From assembly GCA_900763875.1 (NCBI GenBank), contig CAAFLX010000001.1, forward strand, positions 58,022 to 122,021: a stretch of DNA of 64,000 nucleotides, given 5' to 3'. The notes under the pieces were generated by a model that saw nothing but the letters and a program-made list of their open reading frames with translations, was not told the origin of the DNA and searched no databases. A program made the position numbers and the translations under genes. The stretch is from Clostridia bacterium (GTDB lineage: Bacteria > Bacillota > Clostridia > Christensenellales > CAG-917). Within the stretch, counting starts at the first letter, position 1. The number at the start of each line of letters is the position of its first letter. Shown one piece after another: positions 33,646-42,065 of the stretch.

Positions 33646-34662
33646 ATGGCATTGTTAGAAGTTAAAGATTTGCATACTTACTTCCGCACGAAGAAGGGCA
33701 CTGTCAAAGCCGTCAACGGAGTGTCGTATTCCGTTGAGGAAGGGCGTACTATCGGTATCGTCGGCGAATCGGGCAGCGGCAAGAGCGTCGAGGCTATGAG
33801 TATTTTGCGACTCCTCGACGAGAACGGCTGGATCGATAGCGGCGAGATTCTGTTCGACGGACAGGATATCACCAAAATCTCCGTCAACGATATGTGCAAA
33901 ATCAGAGGCAACAAGATTTCGGTTATCTTCCAAGAGCCGATGACCAGCCTCAACCCCGTTTTCAACGTCAAACGTCAGCTGTGCGAGCCGTTTATGATTC
34001 ACCAAGGCATGAAGAAAAAGGAGGCGGCGCAAAAGGCTCTCGAAATGCTCGAGGCCGTCCAAATCCCCAACCCTGCCGCGGTGCTCAAACAGTATCCGCA
34101 CCAGCTTTCGGGCGGTATGCGTCAGCGCGTTATGATTGCTATGGCTCTTGCGTGCAAGCCCAAAATCTTGATTGCCGACGAGCCTACAACCGCACTCGAC
34201 GTCACCATTCAGGCGCAAATTTTGCACCTTATGAACGAGTTGCAAAAAGAAAACGGCACTTCAATCATCTTCATTACGCACGACCTCGGCGTCATCAACG
34301 AGATGGCGGACGACGTTGTGGTTATGTACTGCGGTCAGGTCGTGGAGCAAGCTCCCGCGTCGGTCATTTTCACCGATTGCAAGGACAGCCACCCCTACAC
34401 CGAAGGTCTGATGAACTCCATTCCTCGCATCGACGGCGAAAAGAGCAAGCTCGAGCCTATCCCCGGCGTCGTGCCCCATCCGCTCGCACTGCCAAAGGGC
34501 TGTAAGTTTGCCCCCAGATGCAAGTATTGCACGCAAAAATGCGTCGAGGAAGAGCCCGAACTCATCGAGGTCGCGCCGGGACAAAAAGTCAGATGTTTCT
34601 ATCCCGAAAAGGAGGTAAGAAGAAGTGATGAACACCTCAAAGAAGTTGTTGAGTATAAATAA
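33646..34662 (+). CDS. oppD: Oligopeptide ABC transporter ATPase, OppD type
   Basis: 338 residues, normal length. Walker A GESGSGKSVEAM, Q-loop FQEPMTSLNPVF, signature LSGGMRQRVMIAMAL, Walker B ILIADEPTTALD and the switch His in ITHDLG are all present. The C-terminal oligopeptide-ATPase domain carries the Cys-rich element CKFAPRCKYCTQKC, which in relatives holds an Fe-S cluster. It hydrolyses ATP at the cytoplasmic face of OppBC. GAGGAGG precedes the start; oppF begins inside its last 35 bases. Confidence 0.94.
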   Translation: MALLEVKDLHTYFRTKKGTVKAVNGVSYSVEEGRTIGIVGESGSGKSVEAMSILRLLDENGWIDSGEILFDGQDITKISVNDMCKIRGNKISVIFQEPMTSLNPVFNVKRQLCEPFMIHQGMKKKEAAQKALEMLEAVQIPNPAAVLKQYPHQLSGGMRQRVMIAMALACKPKILIADEPTTALDVTIQAQILHLMNELQKENGTSIIFITHDLGVINEMADDVVVMYCGQVVEQAPASVIFTDCKDSHPYTEGLMNSIPRIDGEKSKLEPIPGVVPHPLALPKGCKFAPRCKYCTQKCVEEEPELIEVAPGQKVRCFYPEKEVRRSDEHLKEVVEYK

Positions 34663-36391
34663 TCTCAAAAAGTATTTCCCGATTGCAAAATCTTCGATTT
34701 TTCAAAAGGAACAGCTGTACGTCAAAGCCAACGAGGATATCTCGCTCGATATCTATGAGGGCGAAACCATCGGCGTCGTCGGAGAATCGGGTTGCGGCAA
34801 GTCAACGCTTGGAAGAGTTTTGCTCCAACTTTACGATCAAACCGCGGGCGAATCCGTCTATTACGGCAGAAGTATCGCCGAAGTTGCGCCGTCATACGTC
34901 AAAGAGACCATTATCCACTTCGACCTCCACGTGAAAAAGTATGAGAAACTTCGCGAAAAAGCGGAGAAGCTCGAAAAGGAAGTCGAGGCTGTGGGCGAGG
35001 ATAACGCAGACTTCTTCTTGCTCCAAAACAAGAACTTGGCGGCGGCAAACGCTCAAACCGAGCTACAACATATCGTCAAAATCGTCGGCGGATTCTTTGC
35101 CGTCAGAGATCAAGAGGGCATCAGAAAGAACCTTGAAATCTACAACTGCAACATCAAGTCCGTCAAGCTCAAAAAGAAACTCGAAACGCAAAGAGTGCAA
35201 CTCGACTACCTCGAGGGCAAATTGCAAGAGGAGAATATTGCCGACAGACAAAAGGAATCTTTGCAAAAGCGCGTGGATAAGCTGACGGCAAAAATCGCGG
35301 CAACCGAAAGAGCGGCGCAAGCAGCCGACGAAAAATTCGATTTCTTGTGCTTGCAACTTGCTGAAATCAAGGATAAATATAAGGATAACGAGGAGTTTGC
35401 AAAGTACGAGGCAATGCTCGACAACGGCGTTGACCTTGCAAGACTCAAATACAACGAGATAAGACCGCTCAGACGCGATTTGCAAATCATCTTCCAAGAC
35501 CCGTATTCGAGCTTGAACCCGAGAATGACCGTCGGTCAAATCATCGAGGAAGGCTTGACGACGCACAATTTCTATCGTCACGGCAGCAAGGCGATGAAAG
35601 AGTACATCCTGCAAACTATGTCCAAGTGCGGCTTGCAAGACTATATGTTGCACCGCTATCCGCACCAATTTTCGGGCGGACAAAGACAACGTATTTGTAT
35701 TGCTCGCGCGTTGGCTGTCAAACCCAAATTCGTCGTTTGCGACGAATGTGTATCTGCGCTCGACGTGTCAATTCAATCGCAAATCATCAACTTGCTTGAA
35801 GAATTGAAGGAAAAAGAGGGGTTGACCTATTTGTTCATCTCCCACGACTTGTCCGTTGTGCGCTATATCAGCGACAGAATTTGCGTTATGTACCTGGGCA
35901 ACGTCGTCGAGCTTGCGGACGCCGAAACAATTTTCAGCGACCCGCGCCACCCCTACACGATTGCGCTGCTCAGCTCCATTCCCACCACGGATATCGAGAG
36001 CTTGGAGAAAGAGCGTATCTTGCTCGAAGGCAACATTCCGAGTCCTATCAAGCCGCCGTCCGGTTGTAAATTCCACACCAGATGCTATATGGCTTGCGAG
36101 AAGTGCAACAGAGTTCCGCCACCACTCGTTGAGGTCGAACCGGGACACTTCGTTGCTTGCCACAACTTGAAGAAGAAAGTGGACGAGGACGGCAACTACT
36201 TGTTTGAATTGCCAAAGATGGTCAAAAAGACGGCAAAAGGTCAAGATATTGCCACCGAAAACGCCGATTTCCCCATCGAGGAAGTCGAGCAAAAAATCGA
36301 AACTCTGCAAGACGACAAGGTCGATTTGACGGACGCCGAGCGTCCCGACGTCGTCGTGACCGAGGATATTGCACAAAAGACATTGGACTGA
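34628..36391 (+). CDS. oppF: OppF-type ATPase with coiled-coil insertion
   Basis: 587 residues from the ATG at 34628, with GGAGG upstream inside oppD; a GTG one codon earlier is less likely. The usual OppF has about 320 residues. Walker A is GESGCGKST (about 52-60). Instead of the normal 40-residue gap to the Q-loop there are about 230 residues: the segment from about 90 to 275 is Lys/Glu-rich, predicted long helices (EKLREKAEKLEKEVEAV, QKRVDKLTAKIAATERA). Canonical sequence resumes at LRRDLQIIFQDPYSSLNPR, then FSGGQRQRICIARAL, VVCDECVSALDVS and ISHDLSVV. The end has the Cys element CKFHTRCYMACEKC and a unique acidic tail of about 90 residues. Confidence 0.92.
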   Translation: MNTSKKLLSINNLKKYFPIAKSSIFQKEQLYVKANEDISLDIYEGETIGVVGESGCGKSTLGRVLLQLYDQTAGESVYYGRSIAEVAPSYVKETIIHFDLHVKKYEKLREKAEKLEKEVEAVGEDNADFFLLQNKNLAAANAQTELQHIVKIVGGFFAVRDQEGIRKNLEIYNCNIKSVKLKKKLETQRVQLDYLEGKLQEENIADRQKESLQKRVDKLTAKIAATERAAQAADEKFDFLCLQLAEIKDKYKDNEEFAKYEAMLDNGVDLARLKYNEIRPLRRDLQIIFQDPYSSLNPRMTVGQIIEEGLTTHNFYRHGSKAMKEYILQTMSKCGLQDYMLHRYPHQFSGGQRQRICIARALAVKPKFVVCDECVSALDVSIQSQIINLLEELKEKEGLTYLFISHDLSVVRYISDRICVMYLGNVVELADAETIFSDPRHPYTIALLSSIPTTDIESLEKERILLEGNIPSPIKPPSGCKFHTRCYMACEKCNRVPPPLVEVEPGHFVACHNLKKKVDEDGNYLFELPKMVKKTAKGQDIATENADFPIEEVEQKIETLQDDKVDLTDAERPDVVVTEDIAQKTLD

Positions 36392-36392
36392 T

Positions 36393-36644
36393 ATGAAGAA
36401 AATGTTGAATGACAAAAACGACAAGCCGCACAGAGAAGGCTTTTTCGAGTTGATGTCCAGATTGAACACTCAATCAAAGTCAAAGGACGACGAACAACCC
36501 GAAAACCCCGACAAAATCAACCTTGACAAAAAAGATATGCTAGCGTTGGTTTTGTCCGCTTTCTTCACGCTGTTTTTGCCCGCCATTCTCATTTTGGTGC
36601 TCATAGTTTGCATTGTATTGGCAATCTTCGGCGTGTTTGGTTGA
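36393..36644 (+). CDS. Small single-pass membrane protein, last gene of opp operon
   Basis: 83 residues from the ATG just behind the oppF stop codon (TGATATG arrangement). The first 50 residues are charged and hydrophilic; residues about 55-82 form one or two tight hydrophobic helices ending IFGVFG. I recognise no family. Immediate linkage to oppF and the terminators that follow suggest that it belongs to the transporter operon, perhaps as an accessory or stabilising subunit; that is inference. Confidence 0.65.
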   Translation: MKKMLNDKNDKPHREGFFELMSRLNTQSKSKDDEQPENPDKINLDKKDMLALVLSAFFTLFLPAILILVLIVCIVLAIFGVFG

Positions 36645-36715
36645 ACAAATCTCGAGCGGATGCCGCCGTGCAAATTTGCGGTATTTCACACAGTCTGAAT
36701 AAAACCGAATTTGAA

Positions 36716-36751
36716 AGATTGAGTTTGAACTTTTCAAGCTCAATCTTTTTT
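36716..36751 (+). terminator. Terminator of the opp operon
   Basis: AGATTGAG (36716-36723) pairs with CTCAATCT (36739-36746), helped by TTGAA/TTCAA inside, with a T run. Confidence 0.8.
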
Positions 36752-36755
36752 ATGA

Positions 36756-36782
36756 AAAGCGGCGCACGAGGTGCGCCGCTTT
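36756..36782. terminator. Second hairpin, terminator of the M29 gene on the minus strand
   Basis: AAAGCGGCGCAC pairs perfectly with GTGCGCCGCTTT across GAG. It serves the convergent aminopeptidase gene and backs up the opp terminator. Confidence 0.75.
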
Positions 36783-36809
36783 CGGTTGTTCAAAGAAATA
36801 AGGGGGAGA

Positions 36810-37928
36810 TTATTTGAGGTTTTCGGGGTTGAGGCAGAATAGTTCGGGAAGAACGAAACGGCCGTCTTTGCGAATGAGCACGTCATCAAACCAAATTTCG
36901 CCACCGCCGAATTCGGGGTTTTGGCAAAGCACCAAATCCCAGTGAACCGCGCTCTTGTTGCCGTTGGGTGCGTCGTCGTAGCAACAACCGGGGGTGAAGT
37001 GAATCGAGCCGCTTATCTTCTCGTCAAAGAGGATATCGCCGATTGCTTGTGTGACGTAGGGGTTGACGCCGATTGCAAATTCGCCGACGTATCTTGCGCC
37101 CTCGTCGGTGTCGAAAAGCGCGTTGGCTTTTTCGGAGTTGTTGGCGGTTGCCTTGACGATTTTGCCGTCCTTGAATTCAAGACGGACGTTCTCGAAGCGG
37201 AAACCGTTTTCAATGGAGGGGGTGTTGTAGGTTATCACGCCGTTGACGCTGTTCTTGACGGGAGCGGTGTAGACCTCGCCGTCGGGAATGTTGCACGCAC
37301 CGTCGCATTTGATTGCGGGAATGTCCTTGATTGAGAACGTCAAATCGGTGTCTTTTGCCACAATGCGCACTTTATCCGTGCGATTCATCAACTCAACCAG
37401 CGGATTCATAGCATTGCTCATCTTTTGGTAGTCGAGGCAGCACACGTTGAAGAAGTAGTCCTCAAACGCCTCGGTGCTCATGCCTGCAAGTTGACTCATG
37501 CTCGGCGTGGGGTATCTCAAAATGACCCAACGCGTATGCGCCACGCGCCTGTCGCTGTGCACGGGGATGCCGTATCTCTTGTCGTACTCTTGCATTATGC
37601 TTTCGGGCAAATCGCAAAGTTCATAGCTGTTGTCACCGCCGCGAATGCCGATATAGCAGTCCATTTTATCCATAAAATCGGCGTCGCGCTTTGCCCACAT
37701 ATCCAGCATTTCGGGGGTTGCGCCCTTCAGAATTTCCTTTTCGAGCCGCTTGTCGATGATATTGAGGAAGGGGATACCGCCCACTTTGTAAATCTCTCTG
37801 ATGATGCAAGCGGGCAGTTGCTCGCCGCAGCCGATAGCGTCAATCCACACCTTGTCGCCTTTGCCGACGTGAATGGAATAGTTGACGAGGTTGTGCGCCA
37901 AAACTTGTTGCCTATTGTCCAAAATCAT
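36810..37928 (-). CDS. Aminopeptidase, M29 (AmpS/PepS) family
   Basis: 372 residues. The family layout is followed: NLVNYSIHVGKGDKVWIDAIG at the N terminus, SDRRVAHTRWVILRYPTPSMSQLAGMS in the centre, the metal-ligand Glu and His regions ELMNRTDKVRI, AIGVNPYVTQAIGDILFDEKISGSIHFTPG and SAVHWDLVLCQNP. Members are cytoplasmic two-metal aminopeptidases. Its position convergent to the peptide transporter operon suggests a role in breaking down imported peptides, though it has its own promoter. Confidence 0.87.
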   Translation of the reverse strand: MILDNRQQVLAHNLVNYSIHVGKGDKVWIDAIGCGEQLPACIIREIYKVGGIPFLNIIDKRLEKEILKGATPEMLDMWAKRDADFMDKMDCYIGIRGGDNSYELCDLPESIMQEYDKRYGIPVHSDRRVAHTRWVILRYPTPSMSQLAGMSTEAFEDYFFNVCCLDYQKMSNAMNPLVELMNRTDKVRIVAKDTDLTFSIKDIPAIKCDGACNIPDGEVYTAPVKNSVNGVITYNTPSIENGFRFENVRLEFKDGKIVKATANNSEKANALFDTDEGARYVGEFAIGVNPYVTQAIGDILFDEKISGSIHFTPGCCYDDAPNGNKSAVHWDLVLCQNPEFGGGEIWFDDVLIRKDGRFVLPELFCLNPENLK

Positions 37929-37986
37929 AATTCACCTACAAATATTTGATAGAAACATTATAGCACACAATTTGGCAAAGTAAAAC

Positions 37987-38010
37987 AAAAGTCGCCTCGC
38001 GGCGACTTTT
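37987..38010. terminator. Bidirectional hairpin downstream of the SHOCT gene
   Basis: AAAAGTCGCC pairs with GGCGACTTTT across TCGC. It terminates the minus-strand gene ending at 38023. Confidence 0.75.
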
Positions 38011-38022
38011 GCTTGTCGATGG

Positions 38023-38841
38023 CTATTTAATTTTGGTGTATTTGTCACCGTTTGGTAGTTTTAGACTATCGGAGCATATTTCCATTTTTATGTCGGGAGC
38101 ATTTGTGCGGTAAAGTGTAAGATGTCTATTATCTTGCGAAATCTCTGCTGCCCCACTAAAAAGTTGCTTGTTGCCTTCTGTTTGCACAAAAGAGTATTTG
38201 TTATTCTGCACAACAAGATGTATACCGTTTCCGCAATTATAGGTAGTGGGTAAAATTGTGTTCATTGTTTTTTCGGAGTTAATTTTTGGTTGAGAAATTT
38301 TTGCAGGGGGTAGCAAACCATATTTTTTGAGTATGTTTTGTTTTTGTGTGTCAAATTCTTGGCGTGTGAGAATTTCATTGTCAAGTAGCGTTTTTAACGA
38401 TTGTAATTCTTCTACAAAACCTATTGTTTCTTTATGCTTGCGGTTTTTTTGTAAGTACTGAGATGTTTCCGCCTGTTTCCGAGATCCGACAAGGAATGAG
38501 ATAATTAACATATTTGAAAGCGGAATCATCAAATACGAAGATATAACCATTAATAAAGCGTGATCTGATGTTTGTAAATAACTAATTAAAAGAGCGGAAG
38601 ATTTAGACAAATAGGCGGTGAGAAAGAACGAGATGCAGTTTATAATCAGTGCACCTGTCGATAAAAGCGGATAATCGGTACACATTGCGGCAATAGAAAA
38701 TGCAAGTGAAGCAAGCAACACACAAGCGCCTGATATGAATAACGCGTCTTCGAGTTTTGCGCCGACTATTATTTCGCATAAAAACGACGCGAGTAGTAGT
38801 AGCGATGCGAATATGTTGAAAATGAACGATTTGTTTTGCAT
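38023..38841 (-). CDS. Membrane protein with SHOCT domain
   Basis: 272 residues from the ATG at 38841 (GGAGGAAAAATT upstream; an earlier in-frame ATG at 38904 overlaps the promoter). There are four predicted membrane helices within residues 7-135, then a charged linker, a SHOCT motif (LQSLKTLLDNEILTRQEFDTQKQNIL) at about 145-172, and a C-terminal beta-rich domain (HLVVQNNKYSFVQ, MEICSDSLKLPNG). SHOCT segments are short helical hairpins often found at the ends of membrane proteins. The gene is A/T-rich compared with its surroundings and is divergent from a small XRE regulator, so the pair may have been acquired together. Confidence 0.7.
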   Translation of the reverse strand: MQNKSFIFNIFASLLLLASFLCEIIVGAKLEDALFISGACVLLASLAFSIAAMCTDYPLLSTGALIINCISFFLTAYLSKSSALLISYLQTSDHALLMVISSYLMIPLSNMLIISFLVGSRKQAETSQYLQKNRKHKETIGFVEELQSLKTLLDNEILTRQEFDTQKQNILKKYGLLPPAKISQPKINSEKTMNTILPTTYNCGNGIHLVVQNNKYSFVQTEGNKQLFSGAAEISQDNRHLTLYRTNAPDIKMEICSDSLKLPNGDKYTKIK

Positions 38842-38869
38842 AATTTTTCCTCCTAAAATGCAAAATATA

Positions 38870-38915
38870 TACAAGAAACTTGTACTTTCACACATATTGT
38901 ACATAATACTTGTAC
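38870..38915. promoter_or_regulatory. Probable operator cluster between SHOCT gene and XRE gene
   Basis: TACAAG-AAA-CTTGTA (38870-38884) is a perfect palindrome; TTGTAC (38897-38902) and ACTTGTAC (38908-38915) repeat its right half. They lie in the 85-base divergent promoter region and are likely sites for the XRE repressor encoded next to them. Confidence 0.55.
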
Positions 38916-38925
38916 CATTGTCAAT

Positions 38926-39129
38926 ATGAAGAACGAAATTGGCGAAAACATAAAAGCGTTGAGGAAGCTACACGGAAAAACGCAAGGCGACCTTGCCGAG
39001 GTGCTTGGCGGCAAGAAAAGTTTGGTGTCCAACTATGAGAACGGCTACAGCACGCCCGACGTATATACGCTTGTGAAAATTGCCGATTATTTTGACGTTA
39101 CGCTGGACGAACTTGTCGGCAGAAAGTGA
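38926..39129 (+). CDS. Small XRE-family transcriptional regulator
   Basis: 67 residues that are nearly all helix-turn-helix: IGENIKALRKLHGKTQGDLAEVLGGKKSLVSNYENG, cut at the Lys-rich turn, then TPDVYTLVKIADYFDVTLDELVG. No sensor domain. It starts 84 bases from the SHOCT membrane gene on the other strand and probably represses both through the ACTTGTAC sites between them. The start has no strong ribosome site (CATTGTCAAT), consistent with low expression or a leaderless message. Confidence 0.88.
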   Translation: MKNEIGENIKALRKLHGKTQGDLAEVLGGKKSLVSNYENGYSTPDVYTLVKIADYFDVTLDELVGRK

Positions 39130-39250
39130 AACGCCAAAGCGGCGTTTTTTGTTGCAACTTGTCAATCAACAAAAACCACGCCCGTAAAAGTTGATTTTTG
39201 CACACGGTGTGGTATAATGTTTTCAGAATATATTTTTTGTGAGGCTTTTT

Positions 39251-40612
39251 ATGGATCTTACCTATAAAAGACAAAACGTTTACGCTTTGGCAGACGAGCA
39301 AGAGCTTAAAGCCATAAGCGACTATGCAGAGGGCTACAAGAAGTTCCTCGACAACGGCAAAACAGAGCGCGAAACGGTGAAAGAAACCGTGGAGATTATC
39401 CAAAAGAGAGGCTACAAGCCCTATACGCTCGGCGACAAAATCAACGCCGGCGACAAGCTTTACTACAACAATCGCGGCAAGAGCCTGTTCATTGTGCGCG
39501 CAGGCACGGCGGACGTTGCAAAAAACGGCGTGCGTATTCTTGTTGCACACGTGGATAGCCCAAGACTTGACTTGAAACAAGTTCCGCTTTATGAAAAGGC
39601 GGATATGGCGTATTTCAAGACGCACTACTACGGCGGCATCAAGAAGTATCAATGGCTCACGATTCCGCTTGCGTTGCACGGCGTTATCGTCCTCAAAGAC
39701 GGCACGAGCGTTGAAGTGAAGGTGGGCGACGAGCAAGGCGATCCCGTGTTCTACATCACAGATCTTCTTCCGCACTTGTCGCAAGAGCAGGTCACAAAGA
39801 CCATTGCGGACGGATTCCCCGCAGAGAATCTCAATCTTTTGGTGGGCGGAATCCCTCTCAAGGGCGAGGAAAAGGACGCGGTGAAGATGGGCGTGCTTGC
39901 AATTCTCAACCAAAAATACGGCGTATGCGAAGAGGACTTCCTCTCTGCAGAGCTTGAGGCAGTGCCCGCTTCCAATGCAAGGGACGTCGGCTTTGACAGA
40001 GCGTTTGTGGCAAGCTACGGTCACGACGACAGAGTGTGCGCTTATCCCGAAATCACCGCAACTCTCGACACCGACAGCGAGCAAACCGTTATGTGCATTC
40101 TTGCCGACAAAGAGGAAATCGGCAGCGAGGGCAACACGGGTATGCAATGCGTCATCATCAACGATTTGATTGACGAAATCGCAAAGAGTTTCGGCGCAAA
40201 TCCCTCTGTTGTGCGCGAACATTCGAAGTGCATTTCGGCGGACGTTACCGCAGCTTACGACCCCTCTTTTGCATCAGCATTCGAGGAGATGAACGTCGGC
40301 TATGTCAACAAGGGCGTTACAATGAACAAGTTTACCGGCGCAAGAGGCAAGAGCGGCTCGAACGACGCCTCGGCAGAATATATCGCATATTTGAGAGGCG
40401 TGTTTGCAAAAGAGAATATCGTTTGGCAAACGGGCGAGCTTGGACGTGTAGACCTCGGCGGCGGCGGAACGGTTGCAAAATTCATTGCCAACATGAACAT
40501 CGACACCGTTGATATGGGCGTGCCCGTGCTTTCGATGCACGCACCCTACGAGCTTATCTCAAAAGCCGACATCTATTCGGCTCACAAGGCGTTCAGCGCA
40601 TTTGTAAAATAA
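39251..40612 (+). CDS. M18 family aminopeptidase (first copy)
   Basis: 453 residues from the ATG at 39251, preceded by GTGAGG. Zinc-binding and catalytic motifs of M18 are visible: LVAHVDSPRLDLKQ (His and Asp), the catalytic Glu pair in ILADKEEIGSEGNTGMQ, and VLSMHAPYELISKADIYSAH near the end (zinc His). DVGFDRAFVASYGHDDRVCAYP is also family sequence. It should be a cytoplasmic tetrahedral aminopeptidase. It is convergent with a second, different M18 gene. Confidence 0.92.
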   Translation: MDLTYKRQNVYALADEQELKAISDYAEGYKKFLDNGKTERETVKETVEIIQKRGYKPYTLGDKINAGDKLYYNNRGKSLFIVRAGTADVAKNGVRILVAHVDSPRLDLKQVPLYEKADMAYFKTHYYGGIKKYQWLTIPLALHGVIVLKDGTSVEVKVGDEQGDPVFYITDLLPHLSQEQVTKTIADGFPAENLNLLVGGIPLKGEEKDAVKMGVLAILNQKYGVCEEDFLSAELEAVPASNARDVGFDRAFVASYGHDDRVCAYPEITATLDTDSEQTVMCILADKEEIGSEGNTGMQCVIINDLIDEIAKSFGANPSVVREHSKCISADVTAAYDPSFASAFEEMNVGYVNKGVTMNKFTGARGKSGSNDASAEYIAYLRGVFAKENIVWQTGELGRVDLGGGGTVAKFIANMNIDTVDMGVPVLSMHAPYELISKADIYSAHKAFSAFVK

Positions 40613-40626
40613 TCGCCAAACAACGC

Positions 40627-40673
40627 AAAACGGCACTTTATTTGCTCAAAACTTGCAAATAAAGTGCCGTTTT
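40627..40673. terminator. Long bidirectional terminator between the two M18 genes
   Basis: Eighteen perfect pairs: the arm beginning AAAACGGCACTTT (40627-40644) matches the arm ending AAAGTGCCGTTTT (40656-40673). Confidence 0.88.
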
Positions 40674-40690
40674 TGTTTATGTTTGTGTTT

Positions 40691-41932
40691 TTACTTTATC
40701 TCGATTGCGTCGCCGTTTGAGTTGATTGTGACGTTGAAAAACTCGGTTACGCCGGTTTGCATTTTGGCAATATCGTCATAGGCAACAGTTTCCACGGCGG
40801 AGTGCATTGCAAGTTGGGCAAGCCCTATATCGCACGCTCTCATGCCGAGATTTGCACTTGCCATAAGTCCTAGGGTGCTGCCGCAACGCAGGTCGGAATT
40901 GTTGTAGTAGTCCTGTCTTTCAACGCCTGCGTTGTCGAGTATGGTCTTGAAAATCGCCGCCGATTCGCCGTCGGTGGAGTAGTTGACGTGGTGTTTTACG
41001 ACGACGCCTCTGCCCATATACACGCGTTCTTTGACGTCCATTTTTTCGGGGAAAGAGGGGTGGAGTGCGTGGGCATTGTCGATTGAGAGGATAAAGCCGT
41101 TTTCGCAAGCGGCAACGAAGTCGTCTTTTGTTTTGCCGAGTCCGCTCGCGATTTTTTCAAGCACTGTTTGAAGGAGGGAGGAGTTTGCGCCTTGTTTTGT
41201 ACGGCTGCCGATTTCCTCGTTGTCAAAGCACGCGCAGATTGCGATATTTTGAGGCTTGCACGCAGTGATTGCGCCAAGCGAGGCATAAACGCTTGTGAGG
41301 TTGTCGATTCTTGGCGAGCAGAGATATTCGCCGTTTGCGCCGCTTCTAAAAGGAGACGTTGACGGCACAACGTAGAGGTCGGCGTCCACGATTTCGTCCT
41401 TTGAGAGAGTTTTGTAGAAGTCCTCGACCTCGCCGATTAGAGGGAGCATATCTTTTTGCACGCTCACCGCAAAAGCTGAGTTGACGTTGGGATTGTGGTG
41501 GATTGCAAGTGAGGGAATATTGACGGTATAGCTGCTTTCAACCACCTTGCTCACAAGTTTGTCCGCGTGCTTTTCGACGATACGCCCTGCGATTTTGAGG
41601 GGAGCGTCGAGCATCGAGTAGAGGATAAGGCCGCCGTAGGTTTCCACGTTTAGGCGCGCGCCCTCCAAAGAGGGGATAAGCTCTTTGCCCTTGACGTGCA
41701 AGCAGGGCGAGTCCGTATGGCTTGCGGCGATGTTGAAAGCGAAGTTTTCGCCGACGACGAACGCGATGATAGAAGTGCCGTTTTTGACGACGTAGTATTT
41801 GCCGCCGACGTTGAGATTCCACTTGTCTTTGAGGCGGAGTTTTTCAAAGCCGTGTTTTTCGAGGATAAATTCGCTGTGTTTGACGGCGTGGTAGGCGGTG
41901 TATGATTTGTCCAAAAAATTGATGACGTCCAT
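40691..41932 (-). CDS. M18 family aminopeptidase (second copy)
   Basis: 413 residues from the ATG at 41932 (AAGGACAACTTT upstream); an ATG 20 codons earlier has no ribosome site. Motifs: FNIAASHTDSPCLHVKG (zinc His/Asp), ICACFDNEEIGSRTKQGANS (catalytic Glu), and LAQLAMHSAVETVAYDD (C-terminal His). Its sequence differs strongly from the first M18 protein, closer to the aspartyl-aminopeptidase type (ApeB-like). Two convergent paralogues plus the M29 enzyme give this stretch three aminopeptidases within 5.2 kb, near a peptide importer. Confidence 0.92.
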   Translation of the reverse strand: MDVINFLDKSYTAYHAVKHSEFILEKHGFEKLRLKDKWNLNVGGKYYVVKNGTSIIAFVVGENFAFNIAASHTDSPCLHVKGKELIPSLEGARLNVETYGGLILYSMLDAPLKIAGRIVEKHADKLVSKVVESSYTVNIPSLAIHHNPNVNSAFAVSVQKDMLPLIGEVEDFYKTLSKDEIVDADLYVVPSTSPFRSGANGEYLCSPRIDNLTSVYASLGAITACKPQNIAICACFDNEEIGSRTKQGANSSLLQTVLEKIASGLGKTKDDFVAACENGFILSIDNAHALHPSFPEKMDVKERVYMGRGVVVKHHVNYSTDGESAAIFKTILDNAGVERQDYYNNSDLRCGSTLGLMASANLGMRACDIGLAQLAMHSAVETVAYDDIAKMQTGVTEFFNVTINSNGDAIEIK

Positions 41933-42065
41933 AAAGTTGTCCTTGTGCGATTTTTTTCTATGATAAGCCCAAACGCGAATATTTGCAAGCAAGAGGATAT
42001 TTTTGGTATTGAATATAACAAATATTTGTTGTAAAATGTATTTATTAAATTATACGGAGGAAATT

